In this document: positions 1-13,400 of the stretch, in pieces
Numbering within the stretch: the first letter of the stretch is position 1
Layout: every line of letters begins with the position of its first letter
Assembly: GCA_951394405.1 (NCBI GenBank)
Contig: OX596334.1
Span: forward strand, 4,650,001-4,714,000
Origin: Coprinellus micaceus
Lineage: Eukaryota > Basidiomycota > Agaricomycetes > Agaricales > Psathyrellaceae
Direction: 5' to 3'
DNA length: 64,000 nt
The notes under the pieces: generated by a model
Database searches by the model: none
What the model was told of the DNA's origin: nothing
What the model saw: only the letters and a program-made list of their open reading frames with translations
Translations under genes and position numbers: made by a program

Positions 1-1600
1 CTATCCCTAGCGAGAACGAAGAGACTTCTGGTCGTTGTTCCTGCGCGTCGCACGAGCCCATCGTGTCGGCCAACCTCAACTGTCCTCACTTCCTGCATCA
101 CCACCCGCGCCGTCAACCAATCGGGTCCACCTGGACGAACCCTCCCTTGAATGGGCCCCAAGAGGGAATGGCTGGGAGAAGAACTCGGAGGGATGGGGAG
201 TGGGAGGTGCGATGAAGCCAGGTCTTTCAGGAAAGATGGAGTCGTGACGCGGTATGTATCTATTCCTTCCCAATTACTCCCAACCTTCACCTTACCTCTA
301 CCCAACCTCTACCCTCCCATCCTCTCACTCTGCCTGGCCCCCTTCCGTCTTCGATTCAACCCCTTCCCCCCTTTATGCTACCACAATCCTCCCTCCTTCG
401 CCTCTGGTCCCTTCCCTTGACCGTGACCCGTGCTAACTTGATTGGTCTAGACAGACATCCACACGTCTCAGCATCGCGCGGAAACACGATGTTCTTCGTG
501 CTCGCTCAGATCGATATCGCCATCTCCCAGCCTCCCTCTGCATTCAACTACCTCAACTGCTCTCGTCGAACTCTACTCGGCGGGGATCGTCCTTTCCATG
601 GGATATCAGCATCCACCGTTACGCTGTCCTTACATCGAGGGGTGCCCTCTGGCCCTCCCGCTTTTGTCGCCTGGTGGTCGCCTCGCTCGCTCGGCCGATT
701 CAAGTTGGCCCGCTGCCTCAATTCCAAGGGTGTCGCTCGGCTCTGAGATTTCTACCTTCTTCGTACTCGCCGACCCAAGCATCGCCATTGGCTCTCGTCA
801 TCCTTCGACGCTCATGAACGTGGAGTCCCCCTTCCGTGGCGCTTCCCTGAGCCAGGATCAATACCTCGTGTCGCCGCGTACTCCCTTCCTCCACCCTCCT
901 GGGCACCGATTGTCTACGAGGTCGATCAGGACGAACAAACTTATGGATTGCACGGACGCTGAGTACGGTACCGTTAATGGTGCGTCTTCCTTCAGGGCAT
1001 CGGTAGATGTCCGTTTCTCGTTTCCTCGCGGATCCCTCTCTTCATTACCCCCCGTCGCTTGTGCTATCGCTTCTCCTTCCCTCCTTCCTCCACTCCGCCG
1101 ACCTCAACAGTCCCGACTCGCGAGTTCGTTGGAGCAGCGGCGTGGCCCATTCCTCGCACCCATCTTTTCAGCCTCGGTTTATCACTTTCCCCGTCACCCC
1201 AACGTTTCGTTCGTCTCTTTCCTTTTGACGTCTTTATCTTTCGGTCAGGGGCTAACAACTTTCATATCCAGATACCAGCCTCAGCGATACCTACTGGTCG
1301 ACCTCATGAACGGTATCCTATCGGGGAGGAGACGGGGATGAACCGCGAGGAGTCGAAAGGGGAAACCATCGTGGAATGTGGTGAGGTGGAGTGGGGAGCC
1401 GGATGTCGAGGTTCCCATGGTACGCGTTCGTTCTGCTATGCCCGCTGTCTACCTCCACCTTCACAACGTCGCGTTCACCTGCGACCTCGCTTCATGTTGA
1501 CAACTATTCATCTCTGAATGCGTCACGCCCCAGGACCGCCTTTTCATCAATTTGCGCGCTCGACCCCTTTAATTTCAGAGCATCGTACGAATCTTACCTC
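1..1600 (+). repeat. Family X degenerate repeat, partial copy E
   Basis: This stretch is collinear with 21018-22337 plus 23479-23660 (copy B). Both contain the same opening block (CCCTAGCGAG and following), the same block ending in GACCTCATGAA, and the same GGAGGAGACGGGG block. The offset stays constant for about 1.3 kb, until the inverted-repeat element in copy B interrupts it. A spliced-intron signature is visible: a GTATGT donor near 251 and a TGCTAAC branch motif just before a TCTAG acceptor near 448. Reading frames are short and shifted, so I treat it as a dead coding repeat. Its left end lies outside the window. Confidence 0.6.
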
Positions 1601-3241
1601 TCGTCACATGAACTGTCTGGTCATTCATCCGTTATCTTACGGTTCAGCAATGCAATTCGTCGCCCGCACTCGCTACTTTAGCACGGACGTGCTAGGCCTT
1701 GAAGACTGGGCTTCCAACAGCACCATTGATGCATCGTCGGGTCCGCTGCCTCGAGGGCGTCCCCATACTCACCCTCGGTTTTGCTCGGCAGCTCGAGCGC
1801 TACAAGCACTTCCTGCGCCGAGGATGGACGGCGCGAGTCGCTTCCGGTTGCCTACCACAAAATTCACATCCTGGACGAGACTGACTGACTGCTGCGAATC
1901 TTTCCTGTCGCCTCAAAGCATAATCTTCAGATATCCCATTCTTCTCTCGTCATGACGCGTTGTCCATAAACAGCGACGCAGCCATCGGCACCGGTCACCG
2001 GTCGCCTCATGGGGCGAAACACGACGACGGCGGGGGGAGGGCCACATCGGTGTTCAATTGTGGAGATCTAAGGGATGGCTACCACGGCTAGTGAGTAGGC
2101 AAAGGTGGACTGGGTAGCCTTCGGCAATCCGTATTTTGGACGATAGGTCGTCGTCTTTCGTCTCCGTCTTTCGTCTCCCCCGCCTTCTCTCCCTCTCTCG
2201 TCTCCTCCATTCTTTTCTCCTCGTTTTTATCACCCCGTCTCCACATCCCAACCATCATCTTCTCTGCACACTTCTCAGTCCTTCCTCTCTCTTCATGTAC
2301 TGCTAGCTGACAACAGCCCAAACCCAGCCCCATAGGCGAACCTCGCGATCTCCAAGACTCCGCCAAATAGTGCGTGCTTTCATTAATTCTACGACTACGC
2401 GATGCGTACGACCTCACCCTACGCTTTCATTTGATATTCGCATGTTCCGCTCATGGACACGATATTACTGGCCGCCCTGCGAGTCTGACCGCGATGAGCC
2501 AATCGCGGAGGACGTGGCGGAAATGAAGACGTCGCTCACCAATTAGACGCCGGCGCCGGTCAGGATTTCTAGGACGTCTTCGCCGGGTGGTTGCTGGGCC
2601 GCTGAAGGGAGGCAGCTTTGCATCTATACTCCGGATCCTTGCAACAGAAAAGACAAAGAAGCCCGAATACCCGAGCGTGACATTCCTATCTCCCTGGGCC
2701 GTACTCCCAACGTCTCTCCCGCCATTCTGCTCGCTTAGACTATGGATGGGAGATTGGTGTGGGGTAAGCTATCTATCAGGGAAAGCGTCGAGGTGCGGAG
2801 ATGACCTTGGTTTGTTTCAAGGCCTTGCACATCGCTACACTCCTACCGCATCTATTGTACAATAGAACCAATAAATACACTTTTTTATACGGCGTATGGA
2901 CTTGAAAGGGTGATTAGTGAGTGAACGCAGGCCCGTAAGGTATGATGAGGGTACTGAGATTACAGCGGAGAAAGAAGAAGGGAATTTCAAGTTAGTCAAA
3001 AGTAGGAATGCATGGGAAATTACAAACGAGAGGTTGTCGAGGTTCGGGTCGAATCCAGAAAATAGGTAGGTTGTGAGGGGAGCGCATATGAGAGAAGTGA
3101 GACTACGATGGCCAGGAAACCATAAGGAGGGAAGACAAAAGGAAGGCATAAGTTGACAAATGCATACTGAGGTCCAGAATGAGTGAAACCGAGGAAAAGG
3201 AAAACACACTGCGTCAGAAATAGGAGCGAAGGAGACACAAA
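1601..3241. other. Intergenic, no supported gene
   Basis: Similarity to family X fades after about 1.6 kb. Open frames here are short and shadow each other on both strands. The stretch next to gene 1 (about 2860-3240) is AT-richer and includes AATAAATACAC near 2870; it is downstream of gene 1's stop codon. I see no further structure. Confidence 0.5.
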
Positions 3242-3709
3242 TCAATATCCGAAGTGAACATATGGGATCCAAGCCAGGAGTGAGCGATCCGTGGTGTCGA
3301 CCCGACCTCGAAGTTCTTGAGTGGCATGGTGTAGAGCATATGCTGAGAGCGTCCCGTCAAAACGGCTTCCACTGTCCTCTGGTCTGTGGCTCCAGAGGTA
3401 GTCATAAAAGTCGCTCGCAACTTGAGGCGCATGCTGATCCCCAATTCCCCACATGGTCGCGACGACACGGCGATATCCAGCCGCAAGCATTCCCGCTGCG
3501 AGGTGAACAGCTTCATCAGGGAGGTCTTCTTGACCGGTGCTTGTCTGGCATGCTGAGAGGAAAGCGAGGTCGGCGTTGGCAAGGTTCTTCTGCATGATAG
3601 AGTTGAGATCGAGCCTGCCTTTGTGAAAGAGGAATCGACTCCGGAGTGGATCAGAGGTGTCCTGGAAGGCATGGCATGCCAGGTGAATGCTGCTGTACTG
3701 TTCCATGTA

Positions 3710-4334
3710 AGGTAGTTCTCATCGACATTCCACCAACGTCACGTGAGTGTGACATTACCGTGACGGGCGGCCTATAACAGGAAGTAAAGTAGCAGAAAAA
3801 CGCTTAACATATTCTTGTGGTATGTTCTCGCAAATTCGCTTCCAACAAGTTGTCAGGAATAATTCATATAGCATGTGGACCAAATTTGAGGAGCGTCCAG
3901 GGACTTGGGGTGAACTAGTTCCCCGAATAAGATCTGTCACCCATTTTGAGTGGCACAGGAGTGGACGTCGCCCTGAAGGAGGGGGAAGAAGCGAAATCGC
4001 GTTGCTAAAGGTCATCAGAGAGCACAGATCCTGGGATATGGGTACGATCCGCCAATCGCCCCCTGTTTGACGCGTCGCGCTGCATAAATGAGTGTGTAAG
4101 TGCGCGATCTGGACCAAATCGGGATCTACTTCGACATTTTGCGTCCGATAACTCCAAAGACCTACCAGAAGGGTTAGACAAGGATTCTCCACAAAACGTT
4201 GGACGCCGATTTTGGCCAACGATGGTAGAGAATTTCATTTTTCACTTTCTTACATTTTACTGGCTATTTACTACCCGATATGGACGTGTCACGCCAGTCA
4301 TGTGACGTTGGTGGAATGTCGATGAGAACTACCT
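3710..4334. mobile_element. MITE with TA target duplication (Tc1/mariner-like)
   Basis: A 625-bp element ends in 37-bp terminal inverted repeats with one mismatch, beginning AGGTAGTTCTCATCGACATT. It is flanked by the dinucleotide TA on both sides (3708-3709 and 4335-4336). Removing the element and one TA rejoins a Tyr codon in the CHAT frame of gene 1, where gene 2 is uninterrupted. A TA duplication is typical of Tc1/mariner-type elements. It encodes no transposase and is therefore non-autonomous. Confidence 0.9.
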
Positions 4335-4336
4335 TA

Positions 4337-4702
<366 letters not shown>

Positions 4703-5760
4703 CTATTACAATAGTTAGACTAATCGCATAGGGCTCCAGGCAATGCACTCACCAACAACCCAAGCTGGTTCAGTATCGGCTCGACGACATTCTTCCATAA
4801 ACCCTTGAGGACAAGGCACACTGGACTTGGAGGGTCTTCCCCAGTCCTTCTGCGATACCATCCACCCCCCCTCCCAGACAGAGCTTCCACAGTTTGATCC
4901 ACGTTGCGAGCTCGTAGTCCATAACGAGACAGCTGGTTATTGAGTATGATTTGGTACTCTTTAGCCTTTTTTGAAGTGAAGCTTGGCAAGGGGATGTGAA
5001 GCAATTCACCCAATCCAGTGGAGAGCACAAGGGCATCACACTGGTCTTCATGGATATTGAGAACAACAACAAACCCGGAGTCTGGGAGGTGCTGGAGGGT
5101 GGTAGAGCTCTGCAAGGGCTTGAGAAAAGCTTCAAAGCCAGGAATATTCCTGATGTGCTCCAGGAGACAATCCCATTCACCAGCAAGTTGTGAATGTTGG
5201 AGTGCCTCCTTTTCCAGTGAAGCCTTGCCTTTCCAGGACTTGTTGCTACTTGAGTGCTGGCGTGATGACCCCACAACCTCAAGATCCCTTGATACATCTA
5301 TAACTTGTGAAGCCAATCCCTGGTCATATGCCTTCAGTCGATCAAGTGGTGTGCGTAGCCGGCTCTGTTGGCCCCACACCAAGCAACGACCTTGCTCCAG
5401 CCACTCCAAGGCCATATGTGGGCGTGGCTGTTCATGTTGAAGTGCAGCAGTCACAGCCTCAGCTGGGAGGTTTCCCCACTCTCTGATCATGATGTAACGG
5501 TGGTGAACTGTCTGCTCAAGGCCTGCAATCAATTCTAGCAAGCTGATTGCAGTCTCATAAGCAGTGAGGACATCCACTGACTTGGGGTTGAATGAGTTAC
5601 AAAGCCTTGCCCAGTGTGCTGCCCCATACATCCTGATGCGTGGACTGCCAGAGCCACAGGTTGCTGCTGATTTGAAGTTGGAAATGGCCATGGCAAGGTG
5701 ATCTTGGGTGTGACTTGAGGTAAAACAATGCCACCCAGCGAGTGCAAGGTTAATGAGCAT

Positions 5761-6396
5761 TAGGGCTGCCCACCGTGACCGTGAGGCACGGGACACGGCT
5801 GCCGTGACACGGCCACGTGTACCGTGCCGTTTGCTGTGGGGGACTCACCCTACCGTGCCGTCTTGAGTTGCCAAAGAGCCGTCTCATACCGTGTATCACA
5901 CCCGTCAACGGCCGTGCACGGTGCCCAAAGGGGTCTAAGAATAGATATGATGCTATGCGATCTCTCGAACATTCGTGCGCCATCTCGCACAACAGATGTT
6001 TTTTTGTGCGGGTGCTCAATGAGCGACATTGGCGCATTTAGCGCTTGAGGCACCGGTTTGGGATGTATTAGTAATCACGACGCTCTTGATTCGTAGGATG
6101 TCCAATTCGTACTTTGATGATTGTGTAGCAGAGTGTGTGTGCTTGCCACAAAATTGAGCAAAAGTGTAGATAGTATTATTGTAATGTCAAAAATGATGTA
6201 CAAATTGTGTCTGATGAAGTTCGATTCCACTCTATGCCTTGATGTTCCGTCATACCCGTCCACGGCCGTGACGGTACCCTACCGTCCCGTCTCCCCCTTG
6301 GGCGCCTAACGTGCCGGTCCGGCTCAGACGGATGCCAGCCGTCATTTGGCCGTGTTTTGACGGCCGTGGCCGTGCACGGCACGGTGGGCAGCCCTA
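5761..6396. mobile_element. hAT-like MITE with 8-bp target duplication
   Basis: A 636-bp element has a 17-bp perfect terminal inverted repeat, TAGGGCTGCCCACCGTG. Perfect 8-bp direct repeats ATGAGCAT flank it at 5753-5760 and 6397-6404. Both ends are crowded with CCGTG/CACGG pentamers for roughly 100-150 bp, as expected of subterminal transposase-binding sites; the middle is AT-rich. The 8-bp duplication and TAGGG start fit the hAT superfamily. It splits exon 4 of gene 1 between the last TPR-like unit and the linker, and the 644 added bases shift the frame. Confidence 0.93.
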
Positions 6397-7692
6397 ATGA
6401 GCATAGAGGGTAGGTTGGCATGCTTATTGGGGGTGAGACGCACAGCTTGGCTGAGGTTGTAGATCCCTTCCCTGGCATCATCAGAGTGACCAGTGTGTTG
6501 GAAGCACTTCATATAGGAGCCTCCAAGGTTGGTGCGCATTGCAGGTAGATCTGCGTGCCCCTCTGGAGTCAGACACACAGCCTGTGTCTGGGCTGAGATT
6601 GCTTCTGCAATGTCAGCAAGATTGCCTGTGCACTCAAAGCGAGACGTGAGTGAGCTGCCCAGGTTGTTGAGCCGTGAAGGGAGGTCGGGGTGTCCCTCAG
6701 GAGTGAGGTGTACAGCCTGGGTCTGGACTGAGATTGCTTGTGCAATGTCTGCAAGATCACCTGCATGCTCAAAGCGAGACAGGAATGAGTTGCCCAGGTT
6801 GTTGAGCTGTGCAGGGAGATTGGCGTGTCCCTCAGGAGTGAGGTGTACAGCCTTGGTCTGGGCTGAGATTGCTTGTGCTATGTTGGCAAGATCACCTGTA
6901 TGCTCGAAGTGACTTGCATATGAGGTTCCCAGGTTGGTGAGCCATAAAGGGAGGTCAGCATGTCCCTCAGGAGTGAGGTGTACAGTCTTGGTCTGGGCTG
7001 AGATTGCTTGTGCTATGTCAGCAAGATCACCTGTACACTGAAAGCGAGACAGGAATGAGTTGCCCGGGTTGTTGAGCCGTGAAGGGAGGTCAGTGTCCCC
7101 CTCAGGAGTCATATCAACTGCTTGGGTGTGTAATGACATAGCTTCAGCAAGGTCATTGAGATCCCCTTCATGCTTAAACCGACTGGCGAATGAGTTCCCA
7201 AGGTTATTTAGCCTTGCGGCGAGGTCTTGATCCTCCCAGGGGGTCATTCCCACAACTCTGCGCAGTGTTGAAATTGCCTCGGATATGTCACTCAGGTTGC
7301 CTGCTATTTTGAATCTGTCATGCAGAGTCTTCCAATGATTAAGCTGTGCCTGGATAGATGTGGGATCTGCAATAATACTCATTCTATGTTCACACTGGGT
7401 ACACGAGGGGGGTGCATACCTCCGTTTGTGGCAGTTTTGATACAAATTCCCACTGTGTGCCATGGGGCTGGGATCACCAACTGGGCATCCAACCATTTTA
7501 TTCGCTCGCCTAGCCCATTCACAGTTTTGTTCAATGAAATTTCGATCTTTGAAGGCACAAAGTGCTCACCGTCACCAGCAGATACGCCTTCCTCATAGCC
7601 GGTACGGTCCACGTGGACGACTCTGGTATCTTCACTTCCTGCCACCTTGATAACACATTTAATTCCTGTGACTCCTTCAGGGCTATGGAGTC

Positions 7693-8363
7693 ATGAGTGC
7701 AGGTCAGTTTTATCCATAAAACCCAGGCAGTTGCCTGCAGGGGATTATCCAAAAAACTCGTTTTTACCTGGGGCATGCCACAGAGGTGCATTTGCAAAAT
7801 TATGCAAATGGTCCTTCAACTGATGGGTGATGTATCTTTCCCAATGCGGTAGGAGCATTGTTTGCGATGTGATCAAGTGCAACATCACTACTCTATGTCA
7901 GTAGATCAAACAACCAGAATTTGTGTTTGCAAGCCCTGAAAACATTGTAAAGTGGCCTCAAATAAAATGTATTTATAAGGTGTGCCCCACCCGGTGTGTG
8001 CAACATCACCATCCGCCTGTCAATTTGAGGCCCTTGGGGCGACCCCGGGATGAGCGGCAGCAAGGAACCCGGGGGCCCCACATATGTGACTGACGGTCCT
8101 AAATCGGGGGCCGTGGGACCCTCCCCGGAGCATCGCGGGGCCCCCCCGAAGGGAGGGGTGTGATGCGGAGTGGGAGGGAGCTACCCATTTAGGAATGTGG
8201 GGGCTGTCGCGAATGAAAACGAACTTTCATCACATGACTAGTGAAAAACGCGATTATGCATAATGCAAAGAGAAGCCCATGCCACAGGCAAGAAACGGTT
8301 TTTTGGATAATCCCCCTCAGGCAGCTGCCTGGGTTTTATGGATAAAAATGACAGACACGCCTC
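7693..8363. mobile_element. Inverted-repeat MITE inside intron 2 of TPR-CHAT gene 1
   Basis: Long arms at about 7703-7779 and 8275-8352 are inverted copies sharing TTTATCCATAAAACCCAGG and GGATTATCCAAAAAAC. The direct repeat ATGGAGTC flanks the element at 7685-7692 and 8364-8371, an 8-bp duplication. Gene 2 has a single corresponding site in its 54-nt intron 2. The gene 1 intron is 733 nt, and 733 minus 679 (element plus duplication) is again 54. The outermost 10 bp of the arms match poorly, so the family is uncertain; the duplication length suggests hAT. The splice acceptor of the host intron abuts the duplication. Confidence 0.85.
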
Positions 8364-8805
8364 ATGGAGTCGTACCGAGTCAGCCAGCCACTCACGAAAT
8401 ATGAAAACAACTCACAGTTCGATTACGCTGCTCATCTCCCACTCTCCGGGAGAGGATTCGTACAGCGAGAAAGCTTTCCAGTTCTCTTCCCCAAGCCCGG
8501 AAATGTAGAGTTCGGCGAATTTGATTCCATCGCCCACCTCACCGCCGCTGTCCGCAGAATCGACGACTGCATCTAGGGGTGTCGCAAATCGACATGAGCC
8601 TGGTGCAAGCCTACATAGGAGCCTGGAACATGCCTTGTAGATCGAACGGACTGAACACCCCGTGAGCCTGAGGTCCGAGCGGATAGTAGGATTCATGTGC
8701 GCACCTCTCCCCATTTCCGTCCGAAGAGTTGAGCGAATTCCTGGAAACGCATTGAGGCCAACAGTGACTAGACTCGTACGGACAAACATACTGCTGTTCT
8801 GTCAT

Positions 8806-10485
8806 GGTTAGGTGCGTGTTCTTTGGTGTGCGTATAGTTGGAGTTAGGCAGAGGCTAAAGGAGACGATGCGAGGGTGAAGCCCTCGTTATATCTATACCT
8901 GAGTAAACTGCTGTTCAAAGAGCTGTAGACCCACAAGATGACACAGCAACAACGGCGTAATCCTGTGAACATCGAAATATTGCTACAGCACACTCCCGTT
9001 ACACTGCTCTACACCCCGTCTACCGAGGACCATTAATTTGAGGGTGTTCATAGTAGGGTGTCACGGTTATATTACCCAGATATTACCTCGACGCGGCTCA
9101 CGAACACTCCCGGTGTCGATCGGTTATCATGGAAGATTGGTGTGAAGAAATCGCCTTGTGGCACCGGTATCGAATTCCGCCCCGTTGGGCGCCTAATTCA
9201 TTTATTGAACTGATCGGAGAGCCACCGCTGTATGGGATAACCAGAGTGGGGCTGTATATTGGGAAGGCGAACTGCGGTCACGTCCCTGATAAGTTAGAAC
9301 ATACCCTCGGAAATGAAGTCTTGCTGGGTCCGGTGCGTATGTTCCACAGTCACTCCAACTTATCGCGCTCCCTCCGTTCTGCACGGGGTTGAATAGCGCT
9401 AATTCACAAGCGCAATTTATGCGCTAGCCAGCAGTGATCGGGTTCCCCATACCATTCGTAGATCCTAGTGTAAGGTTCACAGTGAGGGTCTCAAGGGGTG
9501 GCGGAGGGAAACATCTCCCTACTCGTACCCGGGGCAGACAATGCCGTTCCACGACCTGTGCAGGGCACGGCTAGTAGCTGCGTAATGAGGAACGCAGGTC
9601 CACCGGGTCTACCACTCCCCAATGAAGCCACACTGAGCTAGGTATAGCCCCGTCTAGAGAGCCCCAGTGTGGGCGTCGGTGTTCGCGGAATGAAGGAACC
9701 GAAGACTCCAAGGTGAAGCAGGGTTTCAAACACTGGTTTCCAAACCTGGCGTCTGATCTCTGGGCGTAGACGGGTGACAAGCGCGAATATTCTGCGCGGA
9801 GTTGAGGAGAGTCGGTATGGGCGGACGGAGACAAGACGGAGAGTGAGATTGGGTTGGCGGACTCGAAGGAATCGGTAAAATTTGATATTCACGCAAGTGT
9901 GAGGGACCGGGGCAGGCTCAAGAACAGGGAGTACGTACTGCCGCTCGAGAGAGGCGTATCAGCTCAGCATCACCGTGAATCCAAGAATGTGTTATCGAAC
10001 GAGGAAATGGCTCGCCCAGATTGTCGAAGGGCATTATCAGTAGAGACGAAGCACAGAATTGACGAGAGGAGCCTGGCAAGACGGATCGGAAGTGAGATTT
10101 GTGATAATACAGGCTGCTAGAGAGCCCAAGCTCCCGTGTTCGCTTTCCCTTGGGGGTTCAAAGGGAGGAGGCAAGAAGTTAACGCCGAAGCCACCTGATC
10201 GGCTTGGGTTAGGGTTGTATCAACCAGCCAAACGGAACCTCGTCGCCCTCTTCCTTCTCCCACCACAGCGCAATCCCCGCGACCCGACCGTGTTTAGACT
10301 CATCCCCCATCAGCGTCGACCCGCATCGACGTCGCCTTCCGCCGACCACCTTCCCTAAGCTATCCGACACCGACCTCCAAACTTTGCTTTTACGGCCCCT
10401 CGATCGTCGAAACTGCCCGACTATCGCGTGCCACGGACCCATGGAGCCTACTAGAACACTATTACGGTGGATCGGGGACTAAGAA
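8806..10485. other. Upstream region of gene 1 and intergenic DNA
   Basis: Just upstream of the gene 1 start codon lies TTAGGTGCGTGTTCTT (minus-strand gene, written on +), which is also present upstream of gene 2 at about 30756. Between 9000 and 10485 there are only short unrelated open frames. I see no gene, repeat copy or regulatory site that I can defend. Confidence 0.4.
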
Positions 10486-13400
10486 TCAGAGATGGAGAGA
10501 AGACGACGCAGCACCATAGAGTATAGAGCGCAACGGTCGAGCAGAGCAGACAATGGAGATTATTGGTACGTCTCAATGGCTTCCTTCCCGTCCCCGTTTG
10601 CCGCCTTTTCTCTTCGCCTCCTCACGCCCTCCTCGACTCTAAGCTTTAATCCCATCCTTTCCCCCCTTCGTCTTGCCCACCTCGGATCGGAGCACGCTGA
10701 CTGACCCTGTTCACTGTAGACGCCCCTGGGTCTCCCAGTCGCAAGCTGAACCCCGCGCCCGCGCCTTCGCACTTTCGTGGATGAGTACCGCTGCCAGCCT
10801 CTGCTGCCCGCAGTCCCCATACGAATGGGAGCATCCCCAGGATGCGCCCATCTCGTCCAGGGCAAGGTCGGTGTTCAGAGGTGGATGAAGAAGCAGGCTT
10901 CGAACCCCTCCTTTCTACGCTCACCGCCCTTACTCGTATCCTCGTATGTCCCCTTTCCCTTTCTAAATGACACCCTGCTCACATCTATCCTTCTCCCAGA
11001 GCCCCCGACTCGGACATGTATTGGAGGTCCGAGGCACCACTTCGCTTGGGCGAGCTAGGGCGTTGGAATGCCCTTGCTGGAGTCGTTGTCCAGCGCTGGC
11101 GGCCTCAGCGGACCTTCTTTGCCTTCAATCGTATCAGGAAATCGCGTCACCTTTCGACTCTCGGGGAGATTGAAACCCGTTTCCTGGGCCCAACCGAAGG
11201 ACGTTAGTGCCAGGCCCTCCACCCTCGCGTGCCAGGCTCGTCCGTTGCGTTTCAACAGCGCCAGCTCCCCTCTCAACTGTGCTGCATTTATCAGGGTGGG
11301 AAGTCGTTGGGGTAACGGTCGTGCCCTCCTATATCGACATCACCGACCGCACTAAACCGAAAGAACCAACTGTCGGTGCTCCACTAGTCCCGTACCCCGA
11401 ACTAGTCAGGGGAGCGATCGACTACGCACCTCCCGATACCACCCAGGATCTGCACCTTCACACCCGCATTTTCACCATAATTCCTACCCCGGAGACATTC
11501 GTCTCAGTGCCAAAGAGAAACCAAATACGTTAGCGTCACCGCTAGCCCACCAACAGCCGCCGTTCTTCATGTCCTTTAACCGACCTGTTCTCCTTGGCGC
11601 ATTCCCTGTTTGCTGAGCTGAGCTTGCCCTCTCCCTCATGCTTTCACCTCACACTGCTCAGTTGACACGAGTCCTTTCAACGTGTATTCCTCAACCTGTT
11701 TACACCGTTCGGGATCCTCACATCCCATTTCACCCCCCGCCGCTCCGAGTGACATGGACGACAGAAGTACAGGTCGACGTCGGGTAGTAGCTGGTGGCGG
11801 CGCAGCGTGACGAATTGCTCGATTGTGGACGCCGTTGATGCGATGGAGGAAAGTCCAGTGGGGAAGTCCAGTGGGTGGAAGTTGGCTCGAGGAGGAGATG
11901 TGGTTGAACGTCGGTTGGTTTGGAGGGGTATAGGAATGCAACGTTATTCTAGCCTAGACCGGGGTGTAGGGATGTTTGGTTTTTCCACCAGGCCCGTATC
12001 TTCAATCGCCGTACCATATACTTTCTCTCACTTGGGTTGATCCCTTCCGTAGACATCTCTAGGACCCTTCGCTTCGTTCTTTCCATACGAAGGGTCACTG
12101 CCCCTGGCTTCATTGTCTCTGGGTACCTTGCTGTTTTACGTCCAGCTAATAACCCCACTTCCTGTATAACCTCTTCCCAGCGATTTTCATCTCGCTAATG
12201 TATTCGTTATCCTATGTTCCAGTGACGACACCACTTGTAGTACGGGCGGTTATGCCTTGAATCTCATGCCTGCGTAGCTGTTGTCCATGGAAATGCTCTC
12301 GAAATGCCATGAATGTTTGCAATATACCCATTGGTGCCTTGTGCTGTGAGCCGTTGACGAGGATTGCGAGGGAATGCGTCAAATACCTCACGTCGGCGCG
12401 AAGAACGAATGGCTGGGAGGGCTTGCTCCAGGAACTCGGGAACCGAGCGCCCCGAGCACATCGAAAATTCAAAACACACTGTTCTGGTACACCACGCAAC
12501 AGCGGAAGGTCTCAGACGCCGACATGGTCGATCGAAGAGGGGAGAACATGGATAAGTGGGTGTGCCGTGATCACCCACCAGTGGACGTGGGTTTTCATTC
12601 ATCACAAACCGAGTATCCGTATCGGACGTGAACGGGCTCATTCGAACGAAGGCAAAATTCAAACGGAACGCTCGATCGAAGGCACAGTATCTACCATTCA
12701 TATCACGGAAGGTGTGTATGGAATCGCCTCGTGCCGCACACGATCCGACTTTACGCGATGGGCGCTTATTTCATCTCGGCGGTGGCGGGGGTTATAATTC
12801 CACGAGCAACTTACACCCGAATACCTCCAACTGAGAGCTGTTTAAAGAGTCATTAGGGAAGGGATCCAGTGAGCGGTTGGTGTGCGGAATCCCCAGACTG
12901 AAGGGAAATGAAAGGGTGTGTGGAAATTGGAACGGACCATGCACATAGAAGACTCGGGAAAGGAATTATGGAAGGGAGATTCACAGCAGCGCAGTCTCCA
13001 GGGTGTGAGTAGGAGGGACATGGCGAGCCTCGAGGCGGTCCCAAGACTACGGATCGGCCAAATCGCAGGTCGTGGCGGGTTTAAGCGCTCGTGTACATAT
13101 TTGGAAACGTTTTGGTAATTGAAAAGTCCGACCGACGATCAAGAGTCTTGACAGAGAAACGATGGGTAAAAACCCCAGATGCGTAGTCGCCGTTGATGTC
13201 AAGGGCCGATGCAGAGGAGGAGATAGTCCCTCCTTCGAGCCCCAGGAGCGGTCATGAGCTCGATTCTGGGCCGGAGGGATGGAGCCAAGGCAGGAGGGTG
13301 TCGCAGATAGTGCGAGCATAAGTACCTTCGAGGGACCAAGATAGGATATGAGTCAGGGAGGATGGGATGTGAGGTAGGAGAGCCGATGCAACGAGTATGT

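Noticed and set aside
598..1341. Long + strand frame of 247 codons at the window start
   Set aside because: It is Pro/Ser/Arg-rich, crosses the intron-like segment of family X, and is not preserved in copies A, B or C.
6480..7230. Tandem 135-bp DNA repeats that could look like a satellite or CRISPR-like array
   Set aside because: The repeats are coding TPR units in the frame of gene 1; there are no unique spacers of constant length.
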